A stretch of DNA of 64,000 bases from Sphingomonas sp. dw_22 (GTDB taxonomy: Bacteria; Pseudomonadota; Alphaproteobacteria; Sphingomonadales; Sphingomonadaceae). The position numbers were made by a program, and so were the translations under genes. Positions within the stretch are counted from its first letter, which is position 1. The number at the start of each line of letters is the position of its first letter. The notes under the pieces are model-generated. The model saw only the letters and a program-made list of their open reading frames with translations, had not been told where the DNA came from and ran no database searches. The stretch is from NCBI RefSeq assembly GCF_018449795.1, contig NZ_JAAVVE010000008.1, forward strand, positions 62,001-126,000. The letters are read 5' to 3'. Shown one piece after another: positions 54,373 to 63,477 of the stretch.

Positions 54373-55521
54373 ATGGACGGCGAAGTTGAGCTTTCAAGCG
54401 GCACCGCCGGCGCCTCCACTGCGACGCCGGCAATACCGTCGCTGCAACTGACCGTCATCATTCCCACCTTCAACGAGGCGGAGAATGTCGCGCCGCTGGC
54501 CGCCAAGCTCGATCAGGCACTGGCCGGGTTGAACTGGGAAGCCGTCTATGTCGACGACGATTCGGCCGACGGCACTTCGGACCGGGTGCGCGAGATCGCC
54601 CGGATCGATCGCCGTATCCGCGTGATCCAGCGCGTCGGTCGCCGCGGGCTCTCCTCGGCGGTGGTCGAGGGCATGCTGAGCAGCGCGGCCCCCGTCGTCG
54701 CGGTGATCGACGGCGACATGCAGCATGACGAGACGGCACTGGTGAAGCTCTATGCCGCGATCGTGGAGGACGGAAACGACCTCGCGATCGGCACGCGCTA
54801 CACCGAAGGCGGCTCGACCGGCGAATGGGACGAATCGCGCGTCAAGATCAGCCAGTTCGCGACTCGCCTGTCCAACATCCTGCTCAAGAACGATGTGAAG
54901 GATCCGATGAGCGGCTTCTTCGCGGTGAAGCGCGAAGTCTTCGTCGAGGCGCTGCCGAACCTTTCGATGGTCGGCTTCAAGATCCTGCTCGACATGGTCG
55001 CCTCGGTCCCGCGCAAGCTCAGGATCGCGGAGATTCCATACACCTTCCGTTCGCGCGTCGCGGGCGAGAGCAAGCTCGACAGCAAGGTAGCCCAGGAATT
55101 CGGCGCGCTGCTGCTCGAGAAGATGTTCGGCCATATCGTGCCGGTACGCTTCCTGATGTTCGCCGCGGTCGGCGGGCTCGGCCTGCTCGTCCATCTCGCC
55201 ACGCTGGGCACGCTGGTGCGGCTGATCGCCGTGGACTTCCGCATCGGTCAGTCGATCGCCGTGTTCACCGCGATGACGTTCAACTTCGTCCTCAACAACA
55301 GCTTCACCTATCGCGACATGCGCCTGCGCGGCGCGAAGTTCGTGCGCGGCCTGTTTACCTTCTACGCGGTCTGCCTGATCGGCGCGATCGGCAACATCGG
55401 CATCGGCGAACTCATCTACAACATGCATTATCGCTGGTGGCTGGCCGGGATCGCCGGCGCCGTCGTCGGCGTCGTCTGGAATTATGCCGCCTCGTCGATG
55501 TTCACGTGGAATAAGAAATGA
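54373..55521 (+). CDS. GT2 glycosyltransferase fused to GtrA domain
   Basis: A 382-residue membrane enzyme. Residues 25-245 form a dolichol-phosphate-mannose-synthase-like GT-A domain (LTVIIPTFNEAENV; VYVDDDSADGTSD; AVIDGDMQHDE; DPMSGFFAVKREVF). Residues 255-380 form a four-helix GtrA domain (VRFLMFAAVGGLGLLVHL; TFNFVLNNSFTYRD) ending WNYAASSMFTWNKK. Such proteins make and help flip a polyprenyl-phosphate sugar. The 3' end is duplicated, with an internal deletion, at 57314-57422. GGGGGGA precedes the ATG. Confidence 0.93.
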   Translation: MDGEVELSSGTAGASTATPAIPSLQLTVIIPTFNEAENVAPLAAKLDQALAGLNWEAVYVDDDSADGTSDRVREIARIDRRIRVIQRVGRRGLSSAVVEGMLSSAAPVVAVIDGDMQHDETALVKLYAAIVEDGNDLAIGTRYTEGGSTGEWDESRVKISQFATRLSNILLKNDVKDPMSGFFAVKREVFVEALPNLSMVGFKILLDMVASVPRKLRIAEIPYTFRSRVAGESKLDSKVAQEFGALLLEKMFGHIVPVRFLMFAAVGGLGLLVHLATLGTLVRLIAVDFRIGQSIAVFTAMTFNFVLNNSFTYRDMRLRGAKFVRGLFTFYAVCLIGAIGNIGIGELIYNMHYRWWLAGIAGAVVGVVWNYAASSMFTWNKK

Positions 55522-55744
55522 TCTCCACGAAATCCCCTCTCTTGTTGGCGCCAGAAAACCTTGGAGCGGGCAGCAGATACTCCCTCTATTTCTCGAAACG
55601 TCCCGTCGGGTGCCAATTCGAATATGACCGGAAATCTAGAGGCCTTTGTCACGGCGCCTCGCCTGAAGCTTAACTTGAGCGCCTCCGCTCGCAAGGGGAA
55701 GCGCGCAAGTACAGGCGATGGAGAGATCAGAGGATAGAGATTTC

Positions 55745-57193
55745 ATGAGCGTTGGGCGGAATACAACCTATAATCTGCTCGGGTCGCTGATTCCCCTTGC
55801 GGTCGCGCTCGTCACCGTCCCCCTATACATCCATCATATCGGGACAGAGAGATACGGCGTCCTTTCGATCGCCTTCTTATTTCTAGGCTATTTCGGTTTG
55901 TTCGATCTGGGTCTCGGACGGGCGACGACCTTTCGAATGGCGTCGCTGCCGGAAACATCCGTTGAAGACCGCGCGACCGTGTTTTGGACGGCCACGACCC
56001 TGAATCTCCTGATGGGCGTGATAGGCGGCCTGATCCTTTGGGGGTTCTCCTGGTATTTCTTCGGCCATCATTTCAAAACGACCCCGGATCTTCGCAGCGA
56101 GATTCTGGAAAGCCTTCCGATCCTGGCGCTTACAGTTCCCATCGCCACGATAACCGGAGTGCTTACCGGCACCCTGCAGGCGAGAAATCGTTTTCTCGAA
56201 GCGAATGTAATATCGACGACTTCCACCGTCCTTTTCCAGATCTTCCCCCTTCTGGTCGCGTGGATATGGGGGCCTCGTCTGGAAGGATTGTTGGCTGCGG
56301 CCTTGCTGGCTCGCCTGGCGGCGATCGTCATCCTGTTCCGATCGGCGCACCGGGCCGCGGCACGCGGAAGACCCATCACCCTGAACCGATCGGAAATACC
56401 GATGTTGCTTGGGTTCGGGGGCTGGGTATTCGTCGATGGAATACTGTCTCCCATTCTGGCGATGGTAGACCGTTTCGCAATTGGCGCCTTCCTGGGAGGA
56501 TCCGCGCTGACGATCTACACCGTTCCCTATCAGCTCGCCCAACGCATCACCATTCTGCCAAACGCTCTTCTATCAGCGATCTTCCCGAGCCTGCCGTCCT
56601 CTTCCGAGGAACAGCGCAAGACGGTCGGCATTCGATCCACCTCGCTCTTGATCGCGATGCTCTCGACGCCCGTTCTGGTGATGATATTCTTCATGCCCCC
56701 CCTGTTCGAGCTTTGGTTGGGCCACGGCATAGGCAGTGCGGCGGCGGAAGTAGGGGTGCTGATCCTCGTCGGCTTCTGGCTGAACGCTCTGGCGTGGGTG
56801 CCCTTCACCTGGCTTCAGGGCAGCGGACGTCCCGATATCGTGACCAAGGTTCACCTTCTGGAAATTCCGCCATGCTTGTTGATTCTGTACATACTCCTGA
56901 CGGAATATGGCATTTCCGGCGTGGCCCTGTACATAATCCTGAGAAATGCCATCGACATCATCTTGCTGACGCTGGCCGCACGTCTGGCAAAAACGCTTCC
57001 ATATATTCTCGCGCTGGGAATGATCCTTCTTGGCAGCGCCCTTATCTCGAGGAATTTCCCGTTTGGCAGCGCCGCATGGTGGGCAGGGCTTCTTGTGCTC
57101 GGCAGCGTATCGCTCGGACTTTCCTGGCTTATTCTACCTAAAGATATAGGACTTCGTCTCTTGAGCGCCGGCCGGCAGCTCGCAATTCGATGA
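55745..57193 (+). CDS. Oligosaccharide flippase (Wzx/MATE-like)
   Basis: A polytopic MOP-superfamily protein of about 482 residues with around fourteen hydrophobic segments. It begins SVGRNTTYNLLGSLIPLAVALVTVPLYIHHIGTERYGVL, typical of O-antigen/teichoic acid flippases. It should move lipid-linked oligosaccharides to the periplasmic side. An earlier ATG at 55718 is possible; 55745 fits the family start. The gene uses visibly more A/T-rich codons than its neighbours, suggesting transfer. Its stop overlaps the next ATG (ATGA). Confidence 0.88.
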   Translation: MSVGRNTTYNLLGSLIPLAVALVTVPLYIHHIGTERYGVLSIAFLFLGYFGLFDLGLGRATTFRMASLPETSVEDRATVFWTATTLNLLMGVIGGLILWGFSWYFFGHHFKTTPDLRSEILESLPILALTVPIATITGVLTGTLQARNRFLEANVISTTSTVLFQIFPLLVAWIWGPRLEGLLAAALLARLAAIVILFRSAHRAAARGRPITLNRSEIPMLLGFGGWVFVDGILSPILAMVDRFAIGAFLGGSALTIYTVPYQLAQRITILPNALLSAIFPSLPSSSEEQRKTVGIRSTSLLIAMLSTPVLVMIFFMPPLFELWLGHGIGSAAAEVGVLILVGFWLNALAWVPFTWLQGSGRPDIVTKVHLLEIPPCLLILYILLTEYGISGVALYIILRNAIDIILLTLAARLAKTLPYILALGMILLGSALISRNFPFGSAAWWAGLLVLGSVSLGLSWLILPKDIGLRLLSAGRQLAIR

Positions 57194-57420
57194 ACAGCGC
57201 GGCCACATCGGATCCAGCGATCCTATCGCAGATCCAGGGGCTGCCGCCGCTTGTGCGGAAGCTCCCTTGGCGCATGGTGGACGACCTCGGTGTCAAATTG
57301 ACCGAACGCGGGTTCGTGCGTGGCCGGCTCAGCTTCTACGCCGTCCGCCTGATCGGCGCGATCGTCGGCGTCGCCTGGAATTACGCTGCCCCGTCGATGT
57401 TCACGTGGAGTAAAAAATGA
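57190..57420 (+). pseudogene. Truncated GtrA-like reading frame (duplicate tail of GT2-GtrA)
   Basis: A 76-residue frame. Its first 45 residues match nothing I know. Its C-terminus GRLSFYAVRLIGAIVGVAWNYAAPSMFTWSKK mirrors the end of the GT2-GtrA protein, but about 25 residues comprising one membrane helix are missing. ATGA overlaps join it to the flippase and to the next gene, so it may still be translated for coupling. It reads as a recombination scar rather than a working GtrA protein. Confidence 0.65.
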
Positions 57421-57422
57421 TC
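57314..57422 (+). repeat. Partial duplicate of GtrA 3' end
   Basis: 57361-57422 aligns with about 55462-55523 with only some eight differences. 57314-57360 aligns with about 55346-55392. The intervening bases of the first copy are missing. Both copies end in a stop overlapping ATGATC. They flank the flippase gene as imperfect direct repeats. Confidence 0.75.
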
Positions 57423-59030
57423 CCCGCTGCTGGTTCCCACACGCGGGAGGGCCGCGGCGTGGCGACGAGTGGAAGCATTCCGAAGCTGGGTTGGGCGGCG
57501 CTGGTCGTGGCGCTCGCGCTGCCGATCCTGGTGACGCCGGTCGTTCCGCTCATCGATCTCTACAATCACGTCGCGCGCTTCTACGTCCTGTCGCATATCG
57601 ACGGGGATGCGTTCCTCACCAGGAATTACGCCCCCAACTGGCACCTGCTGCCCAATATCGGGCTCGACGTCCCGGCGGTATGGCTGGCGCACTGGATCGA
57701 GCCGCTGCTGCTGGCCAAGCTGATCGTCACCGTGATCGTCGCACTCCAGATCAGCGGCACGCTGTTTCTGAACAGGTCGCTGACCGGGCGGATCAATGCG
57801 TGGAGCGCCCTGTTGGCCGCCGCGCTCTGCTACAGCTTCATCCTGAGCTGGGGCTTCCTCAACTATCTGCTGGCAACGGGAATCGCGCTGTGGACGCTGG
57901 GATTGTGGGTAAGGCTGCGCGACCGCCCCGTGCTGGCGACATCGGTATGTGCGCCGCTCGCGCTTCTCATCCTGTTCTGCCACGGATTCGCCTTCGGCCT
58001 GTACGGACTTGTCGCCGGCGCGCTCGAATTCGGCCTGTGGCTGAACAGCGCTGACCGGCGGCTGGTCCGGCTGCTGCGCGGCGGAGCGCTGCTGTCGGCG
58101 CAGGCGGTAGCGCCGCTCCTCTTCTTCCTCGCCATGCCCACTTCGCATGCGAACACCTATAAGGCGCCCGTCGGGCAGTTGATTGCCAACATCTATGAGG
58201 AAGGCAATCTGGCGACGCGTCTCTGGCTCCAGATCGCCAGGCGATTCGAAGCGCTCATCCGGGTGGCGGAGACGCCCTGGCCCTGGCTCGACGGACTCCT
58301 GTTCGCGGCGACGGTGCTGATCCTTGTCCTGGCCTTTCGCCGCAAGTGGCTCTGCACGGTTTCCGCAGCGCTGCCCGCGCTCGCGCTCGCGCTCTTGCTG
58401 GTGGTCGTGATGCCAGGCGGCATGTTCGGTGCTGGCCATCTTTTCGAACGGATGCCGCTGCTGTTCGCCTTGCTATTCGCTGCCTCGCTTCAAGAGACCG
58501 CGCCGGGCGCTGCGGGAGGCGGCCGTCTCAAGCTGGCATTGCTCGCGGTGACGCTGGTCCGCTTCGCGGCACTCGATGCCGGCTGGAGCCTCTATCGCCA
58601 GCAATATGCCAATTTCGAGCGAGTCACGGCGGATCTTCCCGCCCATGCGATAGTCGCGCCCATGCTCGTGTTCGGGGAGAATTCGCGCGACGGATTGTTC
58701 CCGCGTTGCCAGATGTTCCCGCCGCTCACGGTGATCGAGAAGCGCGCGGCGACCCCGCTCTTCGCCGATCCCACCCAGCAGCCGTTGCTGCTGAAAAGCG
58801 ATCTGAAGGGAATCGCCGATGTCTTTCGATCGGCGACTCCGGCGCAGCAAGTCGCGGTCAGCCTGTCACGCCTGCCCTTTTTCTATGACGATATGCTCGC
58901 GCGCATCGTCGCCGAGCGCCATGCCAGCCATGTGCTGATGTGCGGCGCCGAGCGGCTGAAGCGCCCACTTCCTGCCACCATGCGCCGGATCGCGACGGCG
59001 GGGAATCTGTCGCTCTACGAAATCCGCTAG
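57417..59030 (+). CDS. Large membrane protein of unknown function, GT-C-like
   Basis: A 537-residue protein with about ten hydrophobic segments. The first helix (WAALVVALALPILVTPVVPLI) is followed by a loop with DLYNHVARFYVL and then aromatic/His-rich segments (RNYAPNWHLLPNIGLDVPAVWLAHWIEP). The C-terminal 130 residues are soluble and extracytoplasmic (ANFERVTADLPAHAIVAPMLVFGEN…). This topology recalls membrane glycosyltransferases acting on lipid-linked sugars. Start/stop overlap with the preceding frame (ATGA) couples translation. It is convergent with gatA, 4 bases apart. Confidence 0.78.
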   Translation: MIPAAGSHTREGRGVATSGSIPKLGWAALVVALALPILVTPVVPLIDLYNHVARFYVLSHIDGDAFLTRNYAPNWHLLPNIGLDVPAVWLAHWIEPLLLAKLIVTVIVALQISGTLFLNRSLTGRINAWSALLAAALCYSFILSWGFLNYLLATGIALWTLGLWVRLRDRPVLATSVCAPLALLILFCHGFAFGLYGLVAGALEFGLWLNSADRRLVRLLRGGALLSAQAVAPLLFFLAMPTSHANTYKAPVGQLIANIYEEGNLATRLWLQIARRFEALIRVAETPWPWLDGLLFAATVLILVLAFRRKWLCTVSAALPALALALLLVVVMPGGMFGAGHLFERMPLLFALLFAASLQETAPGAAGGGRLKLALLAVTLVRFAALDAGWSLYRQQYANFERVTADLPAHAIVAPMLVFGENSRDGLFPRCQMFPPLTVIEKRAATPLFADPTQQPLLLKSDLKGIADVFRSATPAQQVAVSLSRLPFFYDDMLARIVAERHASHVLMCGAERLKRPLPATMRRIATAGNLSLYEIR

Positions 59031-59034
59031 CCCC

Positions 59035-60519
59035 TCACCACCAAGCCTCGGGCCGCGCGGTGAAGCCCGCCCGTTCCTCGATCGCCAGCCCGGCATCGAG
59101 CACGCCCTGCTCGTCGAACGGCTTGCCGATGATCTGGAGCCCCAGCGGCAGCCCGCCCTTGTCGAGCCCGCCCGGCACCGACATCGCCGGCAGGCCCGCC
59201 AGCGAGCTCGGCACGGTGAAGACGTCGTTCAGATACATCGCGATCGGATCGTCGCTCTTCTCGCCCAGTGCGAACGCGGCCGACGGGGCGGTCGGCGTCA
59301 GCAGCAGGTCGCAGAACATCCAGGCCTGCTCGAAATCGCGCGCGATCAGCGTGCGGACCTTCTGGGCCTGGGTGTAATAGGCGTCGTAGAACCCCGCCGA
59401 GAGCACATAGGTGCCGATCAGGATTCGCCGCTTCACTTCGTCGCCAAAGCCCGCCGCGCGGGTGGCCGCATACATGTCCTGGAGGTTCTGGCCCTCGGCC
59501 AGCTCGCGCAAGCCGTAGCGCACGCCGTCATAGCGCGCGAGGTTCGACGAAGCCTCTGCGGGGGCGATGATGTAATAGGCCGGCAGCGCGTATTTGGTGT
59601 GCGGGAGCGATACCTCGACCACTTCGGCACCGGCATCCTTCACCCAGTCGATGCCCTGCTGCCACAGCGCCGCAATCTCGGCGGGCATGCCGTCCATCCG
59701 GTATTCCCTGGGAATGCCGACCTTCTTGCCGCGCAGATTGCCCGACAGGCTCTGCTCCCATTTGGGCACGGGCATGTCGAGCGAGGTCGAATCCTTGGGA
59801 TCGAAGCCCGCCATGTTCTCCAGCAGGATCGCGCAGTCGCGCACGTCGCGCGCCATCGGCCCGGCCTGGTCGAGCGACGAGGCGAAGGCGACCACGCCCC
59901 ACCGCGAGCAGCGGCCATAGGTCGGCTTGATGCCCGAAATGCCGGTGAAGGCCGCGGGCTGGCGGATCGAGCCGCCGGTATCGGTGCCCGTCGCGCCCGG
60001 CACGATCCGTGCCGCGATCGCCGCCGAGCTGCCGCCCGAGCTGCCGCCCGGCGCCAGCGGGGCATTGTCGCCGCCGCCGCGCCGCCAGGGCGAGATCACA
60101 TTGCCGAAATAGCTCGTCTCGTTGGACGAGCCCATCGCGAACTGGTCCATGTTGAGCTTGCCCAGCATGCCCGCGCCCGCATCCCACAATTTCTGCGAGA
60201 CGGTGGACTCATAGACCGGCTTGAAGCCCTCCAATATGTGGCTGGCGGCGGTGGTCTGCACGCCCTTGGTGGCGAACAGATCCTTCATGCCGATCGGCAC
60301 GCCCGCGAGCGGCTTCAGCGTCTCGCCCGCCGCACGCGCGGCGTCGGCCTCCTTGGCGGCGGCGATGGCATGGTCGGGAGTCTCGACGATGAAGGCGTTG
60401 AGCGCCTTCGCCCGGCTCACCTTGACGATGAAGGCGTCCGCCACTTCGCGCGCCGAGAAGCTGCCTGCGCGGATGCCGTCGCGCAGCGCCGCGATGCCCA
60501 GATCGGTGATGCCGCTCAT
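59035..60519 (-). CDS. gatA: Aspartyl/glutamyl-tRNA(Asn/Gln) amidotransferase subunit A
   Basis: A 494-residue amidase-signature enzyme that releases ammonia from glutamine for the transamidation. The catalytic triad is clear: Lys79 (PIGMKDLF), cis-Ser160 ([11 protein letters not shown]) and nucleophile Ser184 ([10 protein letters not shown]). The start overlaps the gatC stop (ATGA). gatB is not adjacent; the glycan island occupies the gap. Confidence 0.97.
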   Translation of the reverse strand: MSGITDLGIAALRDGIRAGSFSAREVADAFIVKVSRAKALNAFIVETPDHAIAAAKEADAARAAGETLKPLAGVPIGMKDLFATKGVQTTAASHILEGFKPVYESTVSQKLWDAGAGMLGKLNMDQFAMGSSNETSYFGNVISPWRRGGGDNAPLAPGGSSGGSSAAIAARIVPGATGTDTGGSIRQPAAFTGISGIKPTYGRCSRWGVVAFASSLDQAGPMARDVRDCAILLENMAGFDPKDSTSLDMPVPKWEQSLSGNLRGKKVGIPREYRMDGMPAEIAALWQQGIDWVKDAGAEVVEVSLPHTKYALPAYYIIAPAEASSNLARYDGVRYGLRELAEGQNLQDMYAATRAAGFGDEVKRRILIGTYVLSAGFYDAYYTQAQKVRTLIARDFEQAWMFCDLLLTPTAPSAAFALGEKSDDPIAMYLNDVFTVPSSLAGLPAMSVPGGLDKGGLPLGLQIIGKPFDEQGVLDAGLAIEERAGFTARPEAWW

Positions 60520-60803
60520 TCGACCACCTTCGGCACGGTGAAGAAGCCATGATCGCCCTGCGGGGCGTTCGCCAGGATCGCGTCGCGCTGGCCGCCCTCG
60601 GTCACTACGTCCTCCCGAAGGCGGAGCGTGTTGGGGATGACGGCGGTCATCGGCTCGACCGACGAGGTATCGACCTCGCCAAGCTGCTCGATCCAGCCAA
60701 GGATGTTGTTGAGCTCGGGCGCGAGGCGCTCGGCATCGCTATCGCTGATCGCGATGCGGGCCAGGCTCGCCACCTTCTTCACGGTTGCGGTATCTACGGA
60801 CAT
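60516..60803 (-). CDS. gatC: Aspartyl/glutamyl-tRNA(Asn/Gln) amidotransferase subunit C
   Basis: A 95-residue linker subunit that belts GatA to GatB. The family pattern is [45 protein letters not shown]. The start at 60803 ([10 protein letters not shown]) is preferred since earlier in-frame codons encode a non-family leader. It heads the gatCA pair and is divergent from the DUF3089 gene. Confidence 0.96.
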   Translation of the reverse strand: MSVDTATVKKVASLARIAISDSDAERLAPELNNILGWIEQLGEVDTSSVEPMTAVIPNTLRLREDVVTEGGQRDAILANAPQGDHGFFTVPKVVE

Positions 60804-60934
60804 GGAGCGGCGGCTAGCATTCCGCCCCTGCATAGGCAACGACGCACATGCAGCCACACGCGCAGTTGCATGATTATCAATCGTGCCCCACGGGAACGCG
60901 ATTGCAACTTCGCGGCTTTATGCTGCATTGCACA

Positions 60935-62047
60935 ATGGAGAACGGGTTGGCCCGGAAATTCCTCTATGTCGTGGCAGTCCTGATAATGCTCGCCGTCGCC
61001 GCCATGTTTGCCTATCGGCTCTACGGTATCCAGTTGATGCGCCAGTTCATGGTGCCTTCGGCCGATGTCGTCGCGCTGCCGCCCGCCGACGCCCAGGCCT
61101 ATACCCATGCCGATATGTGGATCGCCCGCCCCGACAAGGCCGACAATCCCGCATTGTGGACGCCGACCGGCTTCGCTCCCGCCGCCAAGCCCAAGGCGGC
61201 GCTGTTCTTCATCCACCCGACCTCATTCCTCGACACGCATCGCTGGAACGCCCCGCTCGACAATGTCGACGCCAACAATCGCGCCGCCCTGTTCCTGCGC
61301 GGCCAGGCGAGCGCGTTCAACGGCGCCGCCTCGGTCTGGGCGCCGCGCTATCGCCAGGCGACCTTCGGTGCGTTCCTCACCAGCAAGCGCCAGGCGCAGC
61401 AGGCACTCGACTTCGCCTATCGCGACGTGCTCGCCGCGTTCGACCAGTTCGTGAAGGAAGCCGGCAACCGCCCGATCATCCTCGCCGGCCACAGCCAGGG
61501 CGCGCTGCATCTGTCGCGGCTCCTCGTGGATCGAATCGCCGGCACGCCGCTCGCGAAGCGAGTCGTCGCGGCCTACGTCGTGGGCTGGCCGGTCTCGGTC
61601 ACCGCCGACCTGCCCAAAATGGGCCTGCCCGCCTGCGCCGCCCCCGAGCAGACCCGCTGCATCCTCTCATGGCAGAGCTTCGCCGAACCCGCCGATCCGG
61701 CGCTGATCATCGACACGTTCGACGCCACCACCGGCTTCACCGGCAAATCGCGCGCCAAGACGCCGATGGTCTGCACCAATCCGATCACCGGCAAGCCCGG
61801 CGATTCGGCCCCTGCCGAGGCCAATCTCGGCACGCTGGTCCCCGACACGAATTTCCAGGCGGCGCGGATGGAGATCGGCCGCGTCCCCGCGCGCTGCGAG
61901 GGCCGCGGCTTCCTGATGATCGGATCGACGCCGCCCGATTTCGGCCAGTATGTGCTGCCGGGCAACAACTACCATGTGTTCGATTACAGCCTGTTCTGGG
62001 CGAACGTCCGCAAGGACGTCGAGCGGCGGCTGGCGGCGTTCAGGTAA
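60935..62047 (+). CDS. DUF3089 membrane-anchored hydrolase-like protein
   Basis: A 370-residue protein with an N-terminal anchor (FLYVVAVLIMLAVAAMFAYRLY). A large periplasmic alpha/beta-hydrolase-like domain follows: the nucleophile elbow is LAGHSQGALHL, and FFIHPTSFLDTHRWNAP is the DUF3089 hallmark. LPGNNYHVFDYSLFWANVR near the end contributes the likely His. The substrate is unknown. The ATG at 60935 places the helix at residues 7-28; an ATG at 60920 is also possible. Confidence 0.88.
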   Translation: MENGLARKFLYVVAVLIMLAVAAMFAYRLYGIQLMRQFMVPSADVVALPPADAQAYTHADMWIARPDKADNPALWTPTGFAPAAKPKAALFFIHPTSFLDTHRWNAPLDNVDANNRAALFLRGQASAFNGAASVWAPRYRQATFGAFLTSKRQAQQALDFAYRDVLAAFDQFVKEAGNRPIILAGHSQGALHLSRLLVDRIAGTPLAKRVVAAYVVGWPVSVTADLPKMGLPACAAPEQTRCILSWQSFAEPADPALIIDTFDATTGFTGKSRAKTPMVCTNPITGKPGDSAPAEANLGTLVPDTNFQAARMEIGRVPARCEGRGFLMIGSTPPDFGQYVLPGNNYHVFDYSLFWANVRKDVERRLAAFR

Positions 62048-62066
62048 ACCCGGCTAGAGCGGACGG

Positions 62067-62531
62067 GTGATTACCACCGCCCCTTCCGATTTCCGCGCCG
62101 CCCTGCCCGCCGGCGGCCGCCTGCTCGGGCTCGACGTCGGCACCAAGACGATCGGCACGGCGCTGTGCGATGCGGGGTGGAGCTTCGCCAGCCCTGCCCT
62201 GCTCGTCCGCCGCACCAAATTCGCCAAGGACAAGGCCGCACTGGCCGCTCTGATCGCGGCCCAGCAGGTGAAGGGCCTGGTCGTCGGCCTCCCGCTCAAC
62301 CTCGACGGCACCGACAGCCCCCGCACCCAGTCCACCCGCGCCTTCGCCCGCAACCTGGAGGACATGGCCCTGCCGATCCTGCTGTGGGACGAGCGCTGGT
62401 CCACCGTCGCCGTCGAGCGCACGCTGATCGAACAGGACGCCAGCCGCGCGAAACGCGCCGAGCTGATCGACAAGATGGCCGCCGCCTATATCCTCCAGGG
62501 CGCGATCGACGGGCTGGTGGGCAGCTCCTGA
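62067..62531 (+). CDS. ruvX: Putative pre-16S rRNA nuclease / Holliday junction resolvase RuvX (YqgF)
   Basis: A 154-residue RNase-H-fold nuclease. The acidic motif is [17 protein letters not shown], then [30 protein letters not shown] and the terminal [14 protein letters not shown]. These match YqgF family proteins, which process 16S rRNA ends. The start is GTG at 62067. It follows the DUF3089 gene by 19 bases, so it may share its transcript. Confidence 0.95.
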   Translation: MITTAPSDFRAALPAGGRLLGLDVGTKTIGTALCDAGWSFASPALLVRRTKFAKDKAALAALIAAQQVKGLVVGLPLNLDGTDSPRTQSTRAFARNLEDMALPILLWDERWSTVAVERTLIEQDASRAKRAELIDKMAAAYILQGAIDGLVGSS

Positions 62532-62569
62532 GCCCGCGTCCGGCCGGCGAACCGGCCGGACGCAGATGT

Positions 62570-63334
62570 TCAGAAAGTGTCGGCGCGTTGCCCCAGCAGC
62601 GTCACCTCGACTCGCCGGTTCAGGCGCATGCCCTGCGGCGTATCGTTGCTGGCGACCGGCTCGCGCTCGCCATGCCCTTCGACGCGGAAGCGGGCACGGG
62701 TGACGCCCATATCCTCCAGCGCCGCGCGCACGCTCTCGGCGCGGCGCTCCGAAAGATCCTGGTTGTGCGCATCGGTGCCGCGCGAATCGGTGAAGCCGAT
62801 GATCGCCACGCGCACGCCCGGGTTGCCGCGCAGATAGCCCACCAGCGGCCGCAGCTTCTCGATCGCGCGGGGGAAGAGCTCGGCGCTGTCGGTGCGGAAC
62901 AGCACATCCTCCTGCAAGGTCAGCGTCGCGCCGAGCTTGGTCTGGCGGAAATGATAGTCGCGCATCGCCTGCCGGTCCCAGCCGCCTGCCCCCGGCCCGG
63001 GCCGGAAGCCGCGATCGCGCGCGTCCCAGTCGAACCGGTCGCGCCGCGCCCCCGCGATGGCGGCAAAGGCGCGATTCGCGGCTTCCGCCTCGCGCACGGT
63101 GATGAAGCCGTTATGGTCCCGGTCGAAATTGCGCAGCACGAAGGCGCGGCCGCGATTGCCGGCGCGCAATTCGGGATAGAGCACCCGCACACCCGGCCCC
63201 GTCAGCCGATATTCCCGTTCGCCCGGGCGGCCGCCGCTCCAGTCCCAGCGGTCCTGCGCCATCGCCGGGCCTGCGCCCGCCAGCAGCGTCGCGATCGCCG
63301 CGAGACAGATCCTGTTCCTCCGCATTCTTGTCAT
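62570..63334 (-). CDS. OmpA-family protein with EF-hand
   Basis: A 254-residue exported protein with signal peptide (LAAIATLLAGAGPAMA|QD). A perfect EF-hand loop lies at residues 71-82 (D-R-D-H-N-G-F-I-T-V-R-E). The C-terminal OmpA/peptidoglycan-binding domain spans about 140-250 (VLFRTDSAELFPRAIEKL; IIGFTDSRGTDAHNQDLSERRAESV; NRRVEVTLL). It probably tethers the envelope to peptidoglycan with calcium influencing its fold. AAGGAG precedes the ATG at 63334. It is monocistronic and convergent with ruvX. Confidence 0.9.
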   Translation of the reverse strand: MTRMRRNRICLAAIATLLAGAGPAMAQDRWDWSGGRPGEREYRLTGPGVRVLYPELRAGNRGRAFVLRNFDRDHNGFITVREAEAANRAFAAIAGARRDRFDWDARDRGFRPGPGAGGWDRQAMRDYHFRQTKLGATLTLQEDVLFRTDSAELFPRAIEKLRPLVGYLRGNPGVRVAIIGFTDSRGTDAHNQDLSERRAESVRAALEDMGVTRARFRVEGHGEREPVASNDTPQGMRLNRRVEVTLLGQRADTF

Positions 63335-63477
63335 GATTTTCTCCTTGTTTCCCTCCGGCCGGTCGATGGCGCCGGCCGTTTGAACGCACGGTGACCCCGG
63401 CCGACAGCCTGTGTTCAGCGAAACTGACAACCCGCGCTATTGCCGAGCGTTCCGCCCGCCGTTAGGCCGCAGCTTCA

